Positions 11,622 through 25,900 of a stretch of DNA of 64,000 bases are shown piece by piece; position 1 is the first letter of the stretch, and the number at the start of each line of letters is the position of its first letter. The position numbers and the translations under genes were made by a program. The DNA lies in contig WOFQ01000038.1 of assembly GCA_012184525.1 (NCBI GenBank), forward strand, positions 186,001-250,000, written 5' to 3'. This DNA comes from Xenoacremonium recifei (lineage: Eukaryota > Ascomycota > Sordariomycetes > Hypocreales > Nectriaceae). The notes below the pieces were generated by a model. It was not told the DNA's origin. It made no database searches and saw only the letters and a list, made by a program, of their open reading frames with translations.

Positions 11622-14600
11622 TTTGAGGGTCGTAAGGGTCGTGATATCTAAGCGTACCAGACGATAGATTCGTGTCTTCGTGGGAGTGAGATTGTCGTTG
11701 AGACGATGTCGAGAGCGGCGATATATAGACTGGACACTGAAAGTGACAGGGACCAAAACTCGACGTATATAGTATACACAAAGGAAGGGTATTGCACCAG
11801 GCTGGTCGAAAGTGTTGACGTAAAGGTGAAGAAAAAAGGACTAGCCTTTGGAAAGAATGAAGAAGGAATGAAATGTCGTCAAGACAAACTCACTGAAAGG
11901 ACGGACAGAAGACTTTGAGGGCGTGTGGGACAAGAGATTCCTCACAGAGGCGATGACGGCGGAGTCTTATATGGACAAAGCCCACAGTCACCAGGAGGTT
12001 CATACAAAGATGGACTAAGACGGATGAGAGAATAGGAGCGGCAAAAGTCGCCGCTGCAGGAACCAGCCTTATCCTGGAATCCAATGGATCTAGGGCGATC
12101 TCGCTGGCCGGCGGCTTCTGAGGGACAAGGGCAAAGACATTCTAGATGGAACCTAGCCAGTCAAACTTGGGCATGGCCGTCATGCCATGGTGTTTCGAAG
12201 CATGGCGGATCGGCCAGGGGACGGAGACCACGAGCAGAGGCATAGCGACGGACCGATGATAGGCTAGAAGCTTTGTTTCAAGCATGCGCCCAAGTCCCGA
12301 ACAGCCGTGCGGAAACCCCAGAGTCCAGACGACGATCCAGTGCCCCTGACTAGCTGTCACTGGAGGGCATTGCGTGGACGCGGAGGCAAGCAGGGAGCTA
12401 GGGAGGCGAAGTTTCATGCCGAGCTGCAGGGTCTCAGGGCTCCGTCAAAGTCCCTCCCTCGCAGGCAAGGCAGATGACCTGCATTACGAGCTTTCGATTC
12501 GCAGGACTCCAGGCGTTTCCCGCTGGCGGTGGCGAGCGCGGTGCGGCGCGGTGCAGTTCGTTGCGGTGAGCGAGTGATGCTGAGGTCGACGCCTGACGTC
12601 TCCCAGCCAAACAAGCGGCCGCCAATCAGGCCGCGCCGAACCGACTCTTCGGGAGACGTGTGGCTTTGGACCAGCCACTAGAACGGGCCGTTGGCCATGT
12701 TGCGGCCAGTGAGCTGGCAAGCTGGGCAGCTTCTCCAACGTCCTGGGTCGGGCGCGACCAGCCCCCCCAGCATTGGCCACAACCCGAACTGGCTGCGGCT
12801 GGATTCCCGCATCGTGACCTGAACAAAGACAAAGTCCTCTTTCGCTGTTCTTTCTCGGGAGAACGGCAACGGGAGTCATAACAACAATGCAGCCGTCCGG
12901 GGGAATGTTTCGTCCGATCTGCACAAAATCCATCTTGTTTCCATCATCTCGTGCTCTCTGCCCGTCATCTGTCTCTGCTCTCTGACGCCCGAGACAGGTT
13001 CCCGTCATCCCTTGGGAAACCCTGCTGCTCGGGACCGGGACAGCATTGCCATGACGGCGGCGGGGGTCAATGCCTGGCCGGGGCATGAGGTCCAGCAGAT
13101 CCAGGAGGACAGGGGTGCCAGGGGGCTCAAGCATCCGCCGACAGGGGGATGTGCAAGCGAAAACCCTACATCGGGCATAGCGGACAGCCATCCAGCACCA
13201 GTCGTCCACCCAGTCGGTGCCAAGACTCAGACGCTGTCCAAGGTGCGACACCAGTCGTCGTTGACAGACGGAGCTGCACCGGGCATCGTGAGCCTCCTGA
13301 CTTGTCTGGAGTCGGCTCACTTGCTGGCTTCTAGCGCCCCCAGATGACGCTGCAAACCCAGCTGCGAACCGTCTCTGCCAATGCCCGCACTACCGCAGCG
13401 CACACTGCCACCGCCAGCTGCCCCGAGGGTCTGCGTCAGATCGTGTTCGCACTGCCGAAGAAAGATCTCGCCGGTTTCACGGCGATGATGCCTTGAGGCG
13501 CAGGGATCCGCCATGCCAGCTTTTTTTCATGCCACGGACGATTCACCTAGAACCGTCATCCCGTCTCCTTTAACATGCAGGGATTTCCTCCCTTTGTTTG
13601 CTCTTTAAGACATGCCTGCCGGCTGTCTGAGCGCAACAGATCTGTGTTTTGGCCACCAGTTGGTGAAACGGGGCCAGTTTCATAGGGGCTTTCGCTATAC
13701 CCTCTTTTCGCTTCTTTTCGGTGTGGAATCATCGTCCACTAACAGGACAAAAGGAAAAAGGATATCAGATCATCGCGGATGCGGCCTCGTCGTCGGGTCG
13801 CTGTCCGAAGCTGATTTCTGAGGCGAGGTGAAGGAGGAAGTCTTGGTCAAGCTGGGCTACGTGTAAGTTGTTTGAGGTAAACGCCTGCCTGCCATTGGGT
13901 TGGAGGCTGGGCAGTCGCGACCTAGGTGGAAATGCCCTGGCCGCGGCCTAGGCCAGTGACTTCCCAGCACACGGTGACGTAGCGGGCGCCGCAGGTACCT
14001 CGCTCACCGCTGAAAGGATGCTTATGTCACTCACGTAGGGCTAGCAAAGCACCGTCAAATCTCATGCGGCCAGAGCTGCGGCCAGCCTCCACTGAGGCCT
14101 GATATTGCCCCTTTTGTACCCTATAGCATCCTCGGCTCAACGCTCTAAGAGCTCGCCGCCTGATGAAGCCGCCGCTGGGCCTCCTCCTGGCATGAAGCTC
14201 TAACCCCTCCGAATATCCTAGTTTTTTGGTGTTTTCTTTTCCCTAATGGATCAAAGCTGGCACCAATCGAGACGCCGCAATAGTCGCCCCAGATCACCCT
14301 CGCTTGGCTCCCTCCGTCCACTTCAACTTTCCTCGCACCTCGGACCCTACGTGAACTTCACGACGACCAGAGGTCACAAGGTCATAAGCACCTAGCAACG
14401 ATCCATAATATTGTTTCCCGTAAAACACCGATTTCATCTGATCCCATCTATCCTAGACCATGAGATCCTCGGCATCACGTTGACCTAAGATCAGGATTCT
14501 GGGTTCGTTCCGCAAGGACGGACCTGATCCCACAAGCCAGCAGGCACCAACTGCAGGTAGACCGAGACCAATTCTGAAGCAGCAAGCCAATTTCCCTGAT

Positions 14601-15090
14601 ATTTTATCTCGCAGTTTTTGTTCCTGTTTTCGGGCGCGATAGTGGCTGGGTCTAAATAAGCCAGCACTCTTACGGCCTTAGCAACCAACAGACAGGCCCA
14701 TGGACCAACAGATGGTCTCCCCATTCCCCATATGGCAAGCTTCTCATGCTCGGTTCCGAGTTCCTGGGACGGTTAACCGCCCTGAAAGCTTCCTCTGCCT
14801 CTACGTTCGCCACGTTGTCATCAAGCTCTGGATCACCCAATTGCAAGTTGAATCGGCAAGGCGCTGGACCCTCTTGGGCGCTGTCTCGTCTATTCTTATT
14901 CTCGTGGCTAAAGATCTCTTCAGCTCCAAACATCATACGCCAGCCCGGGTCATCAGTCCCCAAGACCAAAATAACCTCTCCACCGCCTCGAGACCTCACC
15001 GGATCATGACTGTTCGCCCTGCGACCATTGACGAGACCTTCTCTCCAATTTAACTCGGCGGCTAAGAGATCTCATTACTCAGGAACTTTC
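11622..15090. other. Gene-poor interval of about 3.5 kb
   Basis: Promoter of the LPMO gene and a long stretch without a supported gene. The longest frame (12484-13320, - strand, 278 codons) has an Arg/Pro/Cys/His-rich composition with no domain, so I treat it as chance in GC-rich DNA. No tRNA B-box (GGTTCRANNCC) and no transposase-like reading frame were seen. It could hide non-coding transcripts or a gene with many short exons that I cannot recognise. Confidence 0.4.
11721..11727 (-). promoter_or_regulatory. TATA-like element of the AA11 LPMO gene
   Basis: ATATATA about 100 bases upstream of the LPMO start codon. This spacing suits a fungal TATA box followed by a short leader. A second AT-rich element (GTATATAGTATAC) lies at 11765-11777. 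Confidence 0.45.
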
Positions 15091-15739
15091 TCAGCCGTCC
15101 AAGTCTGTTTGCAGATTGTCAGCCCACTAAACACGACATTCTGGAAAGGAAGCACTCACTCTCTGAGTACGCCCAGTTTCCTCGCGTCCACATTTGCATC
15201 TTGTCCTTCTTGAACTCCTCGAAATCCCACTCACGCTTTTCCAAGTAGCGCGGAGAAAGAAAGACATAGACGTTTGTCTTCTTCTTTTCGCCGTTGTTCT
15301 GCGTCTCTCCATCCTCCTTCAATAGCTCAACCTCAACCTGCTCCTTGCTGTACTCCGGTCCCTCAAACGTGTCGAGTCTCATGACATTGGCATCCGTCAG
15401 GCCGGTTGCATAGACGCCTCGGACTTCATGGCCCTTTTCCGCAATGATAGCTGGGTAATCGGCGTGTTGAACTCGGTGCCGACAGTAGCCTTTCAGAAGT
15501 GCTGGCGTGAAGGTGTGCAAATCCTGGATTGCCTTCGGGGGACTCTTGTCGCCGTAGCAGACGCTGAAGAAGACTTCTGGGGCCATCTGTAGATGTTAGT
15601 GTTTCAGGAGCCTTCTGTATCGTGAATCAGAAAAAGGCCTACCAGAGTCCCTGAGCAACGTTAGCGTGATCCTGGCTGCGCCGATTCACGACTGAAGGGT
15701 TGACATACCGTAGAAGAAAGCCGTGTACTCTCCACTCAT
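15091..15739 (-). CDS. Gamma-glutamylcyclotransferase-like (AIG2/GGACT) protein
   Basis: Small enzyme of the gamma-glutamyl cyclotransferase-like fold. Relatives release 5-oxoproline from gamma-glutamyl amines or amino acids. Proposed exons on the minus strand: 15739-15709, 15650-15643 (8 bases), 15586-15160 and 15104-15091, giving 159 aa. The family signature YGTL (residues 10-13) exists only if the 8-nt microexon is included, so the N-terminus reads MSGEYTAFFYGTLMAPEVFF. The conserved acidic motif DTFEGPEY is present downstream. The last intron (15105-15159; GTGAGT donor, GCTGAC branch, AACAG acceptor) is favoured, but skipping it also leaves an open frame ending at 15119 (168 aa). The substrate cannot be deduced. 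A TATATATA element lies about 100 bases upstream. It is divergent from TRA1. Confidence 0.82.
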
Positions 15740-16967
15740 TTTGTCAAGAGGATGGCACAGTGATGAGGGTGTGGTTAGGAAGAGGTTGGGTTGAGGTGGT
15801 TGAATGAGGTTAGATAAGTCCGGCAAGAGCCAGATCGGTATATATAGGTAGAAGGAGACTCCCGTTTGCGGATGCTATCGGGTTGATTTAAAAACGCAGT
15901 CAACGACGGCAAACCAGACATGCACTGTTTGGTCAAGGCTGTACTTGCTGCCTTTGGCAAACGCTGCCGGGTCGGACGCCTTGTGGAAGCCTGATCAAAC
16001 GCAAGTGTGGGTATCTTGAACTTGAAGCAAACGTCTGAGCAAACACTCAGGTTCATAAACAAGCCTCTGCTATACGGTAAACACCCAGAATCACCGCGAG
16101 ATTTGGAGCATCACGCCTCTGTTGAGGTCTTTCTAGGTTATCAAACAATGGACACCCGACAAGGCAATTCCAGTCCACGAGCAACCCCCACAAAGACGTT
16201 TGGTGGGGTAGCGGCGGGCATTGCTGATCGGGAGCTACTTCCAGTCTTCTTGTAATCCAGGAAATAGCAAATCCAACAAATTTAAGTTTAGGAAACGTAG
16301 AGATCTGAGAACTAGGAATTAAAGTTTTCATTCAGATTTTGATTTGTGTAATTCGGCATTCAATCGCCGACTTTTCAAGGTTGCCTGTAAGAGGCTGCAA
16401 AGTGTCAACTTCCCTGGGACTCGAGACAGTGATAAGATAACACAATGGCTCAAGGACTCTGATTAGCACACCCCCAGCGTGAGCCCCCAGTATGGATTAA
16501 CTGCAAGTGTCCTTACTGTGATTGGCTATTTGCTCGCGCTAGTATCGGAAAATCATTTTACCTAACCCTAGCGCACATTGATTTGGCGGCAGGGCCCCCC
16601 AGGTCTGGAGGTTCTTCTAATTTTCAGTTCGAGATGCCCTTCACGTCCACTTAGAAGCTGCACACTGCAACCAGGCTGAGCATCGAGTTTGACGACCCCC
16701 TCGAGCATCGCCTACGAAATCAACGCGACGGCCTATTATCCCCCGGTTTTCGCGCTCCCTGGACTCTCCTGTATAAATTTCCGTCGCTTTATTTCTTGTA
16801 TCGGTTCGATTTAGCCATTACAGGAACGCCTAGCCGCGCGACAGCTTCGCGAATCTCGACTGCGCATTCCACGACCTCGACCTCGACCTCGAATCTCGCC
16901 ATCCGCATCTCCGCCCACCCGCACATGGGAATAGCCATCGCGTCTCGTAGACGTCGATGATGCAGCC
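15740..16967. other. Divergent promoter region between AIG2-like gene and TRA1
   Basis: No gene is visible. It contains the TATA-like element of the AIG2-like gene on the left and a TATAAAT at 16772-16778, about 190 bases before the TRA1 start. The right-hand part (about 16860-16920) is rich in CTCGACCTCGA-type short repeats on the TRA1 leader side. Confidence 0.45.
15839..15846 (-). promoter_or_regulatory. TATA-like element of the AIG2-like gene
   Basis: TATATATA 100 bases upstream of the start codon at 15739, in the position expected of a core promoter element. Confidence 0.45.
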
Positions 16968-19900
16968 ATGTCGGGTACCACCATCGACGATGTCGTGAAA
17001 CGACTCAGTACTCAGGACATAGGTATGCGATTTCCCATGCTGCGGCGCCTCTGCCGGGCGTCACATCACAACTAGCCTTGAAACATCCGCTGATACTCAT
17101 CTTTTTCTTTGCAGATGTCCGGCTGAAGTTAGAAGCGGCGACGACGTTGCGCGACAGCCTGGACCATTACACGAGCGGTCCTATTTATACGCCGTTTTTG
17201 AAGAGGTTGATGCCCATTTTTATCAACATTCTGCGTGGACCATGTATATTCCAGAGCAATTCGCCGGAGCAGGTGCGCTTTCCCATTAAACCTATTGTTC
17301 TATCCTTTGCTAAGATTCTATGTAGAAGCTCCGGAACTGCATCCTCGAGGTGCTTCATCGACTTCCGACGGCACCGTCCCCGCCCGAACCATTCGAACCT
17401 TTTGCCGAAGAAATTGTCGACCTGTTGATGCAGCTTGTCAGGACTGACAATGAAGAGAACGCGACGCTGTGTGTCAAAATCACATCTGATATCATGCGAC
17501 ACCAGTCAAAGGCTCTCCAGGGCAAGGTTCAACAGTTCCTTACCCTCATCCAGGAGCTGTTTGAGCAGATGGAGAGAGTAGTGAAGGAACAGCTTGATAA
17601 TACATCTCTCTCTGCACCGTCCCAACTGGGTGCACCGTCGACCCCCGGCAGTTCTCAGACCAACTTTCAATCTCCTCGACCAGGCTCACCAGTCGCCTCA
17701 GTCACTGATCTTGGGGCTGATCCTCAACAACAGAACCGACCCCTACTGAAAGGTACCCAGTCCTTCAAGGTTCTTTGCGAATGCCCCATCATTGTGGTCT
17801 CGATATTCCAAGTTTATCGGAATACCGTTGCCCCCAATGTGAAGAAATTCGTCCCCCTCATTCAGACGGTTCTTTGCCTCGAGGCGGCAGCGCAGAAACA
17901 AGCACACGCCGATGCTGCGGCGAAAGGCACAATTCATTACGGTGTCAGCCCTGCAATCAAGAACAGGGCCGCATTTGGAGATTTCATCACTGCACAAGTT
18001 AAGACTATGAGCTTCTTGGCATACCTCCTCAGGCAATACTCAGGGCAACTGGCTGAGTTTTTGCGAACCCTTCCCGATATTGTCATCAGGCTACTCCGAG
18101 ACTGCCCGAGAGAGAAGTCAGGCACGCGCAAGGAACTGCTAGTTGCGATCCGGCATATTATTAACTATAATTTCCGGAAGATCTTTCTGGACAAGATTGA
18201 TGAACTGTTGGATGAACGCACCTTAACCGGCGATGGTCTGACTGTCTATGAGACCATGCGTCCCTTGGCATACAGCATGCTTGCCGACCTCATTCACCAC
18301 GTTAGAGACTCGTTGAAACCCGAACAGATTCACAAGACGGTAGAGGTTTATACCAAAAACCTCCAGGATAGTTTCCCTGGCACGAGTTTCCAGACCATGA
18401 GTGCGAAGCTCCTCCTGAATATGGCAGAGTGCATCGCGAACCAACCCAACAAAGTCGATGCGCGGCACTACCTCATCATGATCCTAAATGCGATTGCTGA
18501 CAAGTTCGCCTCAATGAACCGGCAGTACGAGAATGCCAAGAAACTCTCGGTACAAACACAAGAACAACTGGAATCAGGAGAACGAGAGACATATCTGGCT
18601 GACGATGATCACCCCCCGGATTGGGATGAAACCGATATCTTCACCGCAGTACCCATCAAAACCTCGAACCCCCGTGATCGAGGAGCTGATCCTGTCGTTG
18701 ACAACAAGTTCCTGTTTCGAAACTTGATGAACGGGCTGAAGAACACGTTTTACCAGCTGCGAACGTGTAATATCAACCCAATTGACCTTCAGACTGCCCC
18801 TTCGCATTGGCAAGATGTCTCATACGGCTTCACTGCCGAGGAGGTCAATGTCATCATCAAACTCTTCCGAGAGGGAGCCTATGTCTTCCGATACTACGAG
18901 ATTGAAAAACCAGCCGCCGAATCACAGTACATGTCTCCAGTGGAGTACATGGCCAACTTCTACATGGTATCGAGTTCTAAGGAGGAGAAGGATTTGCTTG
19001 AAACCTTTGCTACAGTCTTCCATGCCATTGATCCCGCCACTTTTCATGAAGTGTTCCAGCAGGAGATCCCGCACCTGTACGAAATGGTTTTTGAGCACAC
19101 GGCCTTGCTTCACATCCCCCAATTCTTCCTCGCCAGCGAAGCAACATCCCCAAGCTTCTGTGGCATGCTTTTGCAGTTCTTGATGGAGCGAATTGACCAA
19201 GTCGGTTCGGCAGACGTCAAGAAGGCATCCATTTTACTGAGACTCTTTAAGCTGGCTTTCATGGCTGTCACCTTGTTCGCCAGCCAAAACGAGCAAGTTC
19301 TCCTCCCTCACGTCGTCAACATTGTCACGAAGTCAATTGAATTGTCTACCAAAGCTGAGGAGCCGATGAATTACTTTCTCCTTTTGCGATCTTTGTTTAG
19401 AAGCATCGGTGGTGGAAAGTTCGAGCAGCTCTATAAGCAGATCCTCCCTTTACTCGAGATGCTTCTAGACGTCCTCAATAATCTACTCTTGGCTGCAAGA
19501 AAGCCCGCAGAGCGAGATTTGTATGTGGAACTCTGCCTGACAGTGCCGGCGCGGCTTAGTCATTTGCTTCCGCACCTGAGTTTCCTCATGAGGCCGTTGG
19601 TTGTCGCATTGCGTGCTGGGACGGACCTAGTCGGCCAGGGCCTGAGGACACTCGAACTTTGCGTGGACAATCTCACGGCGGACTACCTCGATCCCATAAT
19701 GGCACCAGTCATTGATGAATTAATGACTGCCTTGTTTGATCATCTAAAGCCTCATCCCTACAGTCACTTCCATGCACACACCACAATGAGGATTCTTGGC
19801 AAGCTTGGTGGTAGGAACCGGAAATTCATGACTGGTGCAGGGCCGCTCGATTACAAGGATTTCGCAGACGACAGTTCTAGTTACGACGTCAGGCTCCTTG

Positions 19901-22900
19901 GGTCGAACAAGAATAGGGCTTTTCCTGCTGATGTCGGCATCAACGCCGCGATCCAGAAGCTGATGGAAGTTCCCAAGGGGATGAAGAACAACCAAAACAG
20001 GCAATATGATGGGTACTACAAGAAGCAGGCACTTCACTTTATCAAGGCTCAACTCAAGCTCCGGATTGGCATTGATCAGCTTCCAGAAGATCTCCCCATG
20101 ATCCTGAAGTTGCAAGTCGATGAGCTTGTGCATCGGGGTCTGAACTTCAATATCCCGCAATTTGAGATTTCTGACCGGGAAAGATCAATATCAAAGAAGG
20201 ATGCCGAGGATCAGACGATGAAGCGATTACTCAAGGCAATCATGTTTGCCCAGTCGATTCCCGAGTTCAAGGACGAGGCTGATGCCTTTTTGATGAACAT
20301 TTGCAGACATTTTGCAATGGTCGAAGTCGGACGATCTGTGGTGGATTTAAAGAGAAGCCAGGCACCCTTCAACCCTATCGCAGGCGAGGGGCCTCTTTGT
20401 ATCGACACAAGGGATCTCTCCAATGCCATCGTCGAGTCTCTCGCATCAGACAGCCCGGAGGTACGAGAAGCAGGACAGCGGGCCATTCGAGAAATGCATT
20501 CTGCAGCTGCGACCATATTTGGTACCGCTGGTCCTGTCGGTCGACTTCCATTCTTCAGCCACTTGAGCAGCACGTTCTGCCATAGTTGCTACGAAGAAGA
20601 GTGGTTCACCAAAACTGGTGGGAGTTCAGGCATCAACTTCCTACTCACCGAGGTCGATCTGGATGACAATTGGCTTTTCAGCAAACAGACTGAGTTCATT
20701 CGTGCGCTCACATATGTCATCAAGGATATGCCACAGGATCTACCTGAAGGTACGAGGCGCCTGGCCCAAACAAGTCTTGAGGTTTTGCTCCAGCGGATCA
20801 CCAAGAATATCAAGAAGGAAGACTTGATGCCACATGCATCACCCACTGGACAGCAGGCTGGGCAACATGCTGGACAGCAAAATACCAAGAAGCTGGCTCA
20901 GATTTGTGTCCAGTTCAATACCGAGTTGTCCCACATGAACAAGCACGTCCGAGAAACGGCGAAACGCTCACTGGAACTTATTGCTAAAGCGGCCGGTTGC
21001 GAGGTGTGGGAGATCCTGGAACCACACAAAGAGCGCTTCCTCCAGCCCATTTTTGCCAAACCCCTTCGAGCTCTGCCCTTCGCCATTCAGATCGGCTATA
21101 TCGACGCTATGACTTTCCACATGAGCCTCAAGAATGATTGGGTCACCTTCGACGAGAATCTCAATCGTCTGCTGATGGAGTCGTTGGCGCTTGCTGATGC
21201 GAGCGACGAGTCACTTGCAAACAAGCCCGCCGAGTTCCGGACTCACGAGCACATCGTAAATCTTCGCGTCTCTTGTATAAGGCTTCTCAGTATAGCCATG
21301 ACATTCGAAGAATTCTCCAACAATCCAACCAAGGGAAAAATCTTGTCCGTCTTCTTCAAATGTCTCTATTCTGAGTCGAAACCGACAATTCAAGCGGCGA
21401 ACGACGCACTGAAATCCGTACTGGCAATCGACCGGAGGCTACCTAAGGATTTACTGCAAGGTGGCCTCAGACCAGTCCTCCAGAGCTTATCCGATCCTAA
21501 GAGACTCAGCTGCGCGGGCCTGGACAATCTTTCTAGACTCTTGAAGCTCTTGACAAGTTATTTCAAGGTCGAAATTGGAGTCCGACTGCTTGACCAAATC
21601 GATTCAATCATTGAGCCCAGCGCTATGCAGCAGATATCTTTCACCTTCTTCGACCAGCATCCACAGATGAAGGTCATCACTGCAATCTTGAACATCTTTC
21701 ATTTACTACCTGCGCCTGCAGAGGCGTTCAAGGACCGACTCATCGAATGCTTCCTGGGACTCGAAGAAAAACTGCGAAGGACCCATCACAGTCCGTTCCG
21801 GGCTCCGATGTACAAGTATCTGAACCGATATTCGAAAGAGATCTGGTCTTACCTCCTTGGGAAGATCGATACTCTCAAATATGGTCGATGTCTGGCACAA
21901 GTTCTCCGCCACCGTGACAGTGTACCACTGAGAGCTGCCGCCGCGGAGGATGTGGAGAGTCTCATGAATCGATGCAATGAGATCATGGCGCAAAACACAG
22001 AGACGAAGTTCATTGCAATGATCAACTCGATTCATATTCTTGATTCCATCAGCAAATTCCCTAGCAGCGGGGCGTGGATGGAAAAGAAGGAGACAATCGC
22101 CTGGCTGAAGAACCTCGGCAAAGAACTCGAAGTCCATGTTCGCGAACACAGTCTGCCGGAATATTTACGATTGCCAGCATATCAAGCCGCTGAACAGCTT
22201 ATGGCCATTCTTATCAGGGCTTTGGAGAGATCTCCCCGAGATCTGGATGCCCTCTTTTCCTTGATTGAGTCGGTTACCAGCGAGGAGCTTCGGAATACCC
22301 CGAGACTTCTGACGTACATATACCAGAAAATCATCAGCAGCGATTCCGTGGACTTCTGGAAGACCACAGTCTTGCGGTGCTTGGACATTTACGCTGGCAA
22401 GACGGCATCACACAAGACGAAGCATTTCTTACTGCATTTCATAGTCAACCCAATCGTGGCCATGGATGTCAAGAGAAACTGGAAGCAGCTGGATCAGAAC
22501 AAGACGCCAAAACTGATGGATCGTGCTGTCATCGATTCTATCAGCAGTAAAATCTGGAAAGTTCACCCAGAAATGAATTTGGACGATCAAGCGCAGCCAG
22601 GCATTGACCACACACGATACGAAGTTCTCCAGCTCTCCGCGATGCTCGTCAAGTACTACCATTCCACGCTACAGGAAGCACGGAAGGACATTATTAAGTT
22701 TGGATGGACCTTCATTAGGCTTGAGGATGTCATCAACAAGCACGCTGCCTATGTGGTCATTGGATACTTCATTGCACACTACGAAACGCCATCAAAGATA
22801 GTGACCCAGGTGTATCTGTCTCTATTGAAGGCGAACCAGAATGAGGGGCGTGCACTGGTGACCCAAGCTCTGGAGTTGATCGCCCCGGTCCTCCCGAAGC

Positions 22901-25900
22901 GATGCGGTCCTGGTCCTAATGAGCGAAATGCTCCTTGGGCTGTTGCTCCTCGCCGCATCTTAGCCGATGAGGGACAGAACGCGCAGCAAATGACAAGCAT
23001 TTTCAACTTCCTTGTCAGATGGCCGAAGCTATTCTATGCGGCCCGCGACAAGTATGTCATTTTGATCATCACTTCGTTGCGAAAGATCGCAGGCCTCCCG
23101 AACGCCTCCCACGAAAGCCGGAAGCTCGCTCTTAAGATGATGACTCTGATTTTTCAGTGGGAGCAGTGGAGGGTCGAGGGGACGTCTCCAGTTCTGGCCA
23201 CTCGGTCTCTCTCCGAGTCGCCCAATACCAAGAAACGAAAACTGGAGAGCGACAAGCCGAGTGCTTCGCCCCCGGTTACGAGACAGGAGCGTGTTGCATG
23301 GGAAATTCCTCAGCCTTTCCGTTTTAAGATGATCAAGTATCTCATCGAGTTCATCGCTCAGCTTAATGAGCGGTACGAGTTGCCGTCAGCGAAGCCTCGG
23401 GAGACGGTTAATTCCCCAATCCCTCCCGTCCCCGCATCCTTGACGCAATTGTGCGAAAAGGCGATGAAACTCCTCCACAACTTGGTTCAACCTCAGTACT
23501 GGGGTGATATCGACCTTGATCTCTTTCCCAATGTCACCGATGTCATTCTCGGCAGCGACAAGACACAGAATATCCTCAACGCCGACCCCAACGACAAGGA
23601 AAAGTGTGACGATAAATTCCTGACCAACATCATCAACACTCTACAAGTTGTCCGGATCCTGCTCAACTCGAAATCGGACGAATGGATTCAGAAGAACATG
23701 GCAGCTGTCCAAAGGGTTCTGGACAAGTGCTTGCATTCTGAAAACCCAGAGATTCAGGACTGTTTGCACCTCTCGGACGACACTTTCAAAGATGCCAACG
23801 GTCAGCCCATTAGATCCATCATCAAACGTATACTTGATTCCGTGCCAGAGGATACGCCGATGGAAGACGCTGATGCCGACAACGAGGCAGAATCTCAGAA
23901 CTCAGAGATTGTGACCTACCTTTCTCAGCTGGCAACGGAGGCAATGAATGGAGCAAATTACGTGTCGGGCGTCAATATTCTTTGGTCTCTTGGCAATCGG
24001 AAGCCGACCGTCATCGACCAGCATGTTTTGTCGCTCATGAAGGCTCTGCAGAGTAAGCATGCTAGGGAACACGTACAGCACTATAATGCGGTAGCGACCC
24101 AGGCTGCCAACTTGAACAACCGAAACCAAGATCCACAACCAGTACCTGGAGAGCTTTCTCCTTACGACTTGAAGATACAGACAAAACTCATGATCAAGGA
24201 GATCCAGACCGTAGCACTCAGAATGGAGGTGCTGGGCGACAACCGAAGGCCGTTCCTCAGCGTTCTTGCTACTCTTGTTGAGAAATCCATGAACACGGAC
24301 CTCTGCGATGAGATTCTCAACATGGTTGAAGGCTGGGTATTCCGATCTGAGGGAACTTGGCCGACCCTCAAGGAAAAGACAGCGGTACTTCATAAGATGT
24401 TACCTTTCGAGCACCGCAGCGACCCCGGCATGCTTTCGAAATTCCTGGCACTCGTCATCCGAATCTACGAGGACCCCAAGATAACACGCACGGAACTGAC
24501 GGTTCGCATGGAGCATGCCTTCCTCATAGGCACAAGAGCCACTGATGTTGACATGCGGAATCGATTCATGGCTATCTTCGATAGGAGTCTGTCGAAGACC
24601 GCGAGCGCACGCCTTTCCTATGTCCTCACATCCCAGAATTGGGATACGCTCGCCGATTCATACTGGTTGGCCCAAGCTACCCAACTACTCTTGGGCGCCG
24701 TGGAAATGAACGCGAACATTCAACTGCATCCTACTGACTTCAAGACGATGCCGATTTCTCAACTGGCCGCGGTTTTCTCCAAGGAACAGATTCGAAACTC
24801 GAAAGCTATGATCGACGACAAGTTTGAGTCATGGATCGCAAATCAGCGTCGGTTCATGACAGAGCTTGCTGATGTCAAAGTCCGAGACCTTCTGGAACCG
24901 TTGATGCAGCTACAACACATTGACAATCAACTAGCGCATCAGCTGTGGGTGACACTGTTTCCGATCTACTGGTCTGCAACTGCGAAGGATGAGCGATTCG
25001 ACCTTGAACGCGGTATGGTGGCGCTTCTCACCAAAGACTACCACAGCCGACAGATTGACAGACGCCCCAATGTCGTCCAGTCGCTTATAGAAGGAGCGGC
25101 AAGGACCTGGCCGCTGTGCAAGCTTCCTCCCCATGTTCTCAAGTTTGAAGCACAGACCTACGATGCATGGTATCCTGCTATGATCCAGCTCGAGAACTTT
25201 GTCAACAAACCACAGGTAGACTCGACCAAGGTCTACGAGAGCACTCTCGATGCTCTGGTTCATCTCTACGCCTCGCTCCAAGAAGACGATCTGTTCTATG
25301 GCACGTGGCGACGGCGCTGCCAGTTCGTGGAAACGAACGCTGCGCTCTCCTACGAACAGAACGGAATGTGGGACAAGGCTCAGAAGCTCTACGAAGCAGC
25401 CCAGATTAAGGCCAGGACCGGTGTCATACCTTACTCGCAAGCCGAGTATATGATCTGGGAAGACCATTGGGTTCTCTGCGCTCAAAAGCTGCAGCAATGG
25501 GAGATTTTACAAGATTTCGCTAAGCACGAGAACTTTCAGGATCTCCTTCTCGAATGTGCCTGGCGAAACACAGATATGTGGCAAGAAGAAGGCCCTCGCG
25601 AGGCCCTTGACAACATCATCAAAGGCGTCATGGATGCGCCTACACCGCGCCGAGCGTTCTTCCAAGCTTTCATGTCTCTGCTCAAGTTCCATAACCAGCA
25701 AGAGACGGGCGGCGACTTCATTCGAGTCTGTGACGAGGCCATTCAGCTTTCGATCCGCAAATGGCACCAACTCCCGACGCGCCTTACAAACGCTCATATT
25801 CCCCTCCTGCAAAACTTCCAGCAGCTTGTTGAGTTGCACGATGCTAGTGTGATCTGCCAGAGCCTTGCTGCTACGAATGCTGCCAATTTGGACCAGAAGT

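Noticed and set aside
12484..13320. 278-codon frame on the minus strand in the gene-poor interval
   Set aside because: Composition rich in Arg, Pro, Cys, His and Trp without any domain, in GC-rich DNA where stops are rare by chance, and no promoter or splice support.
15119..15159. Unspliced C-terminus of the AIG2-like protein (168 aa)
   Set aside because: Less likely than the spliced 159-aa form because a full intron signature (GTGAGT, GCTGAC, AACAG; 55 bases) is present. Kept as an alternative.
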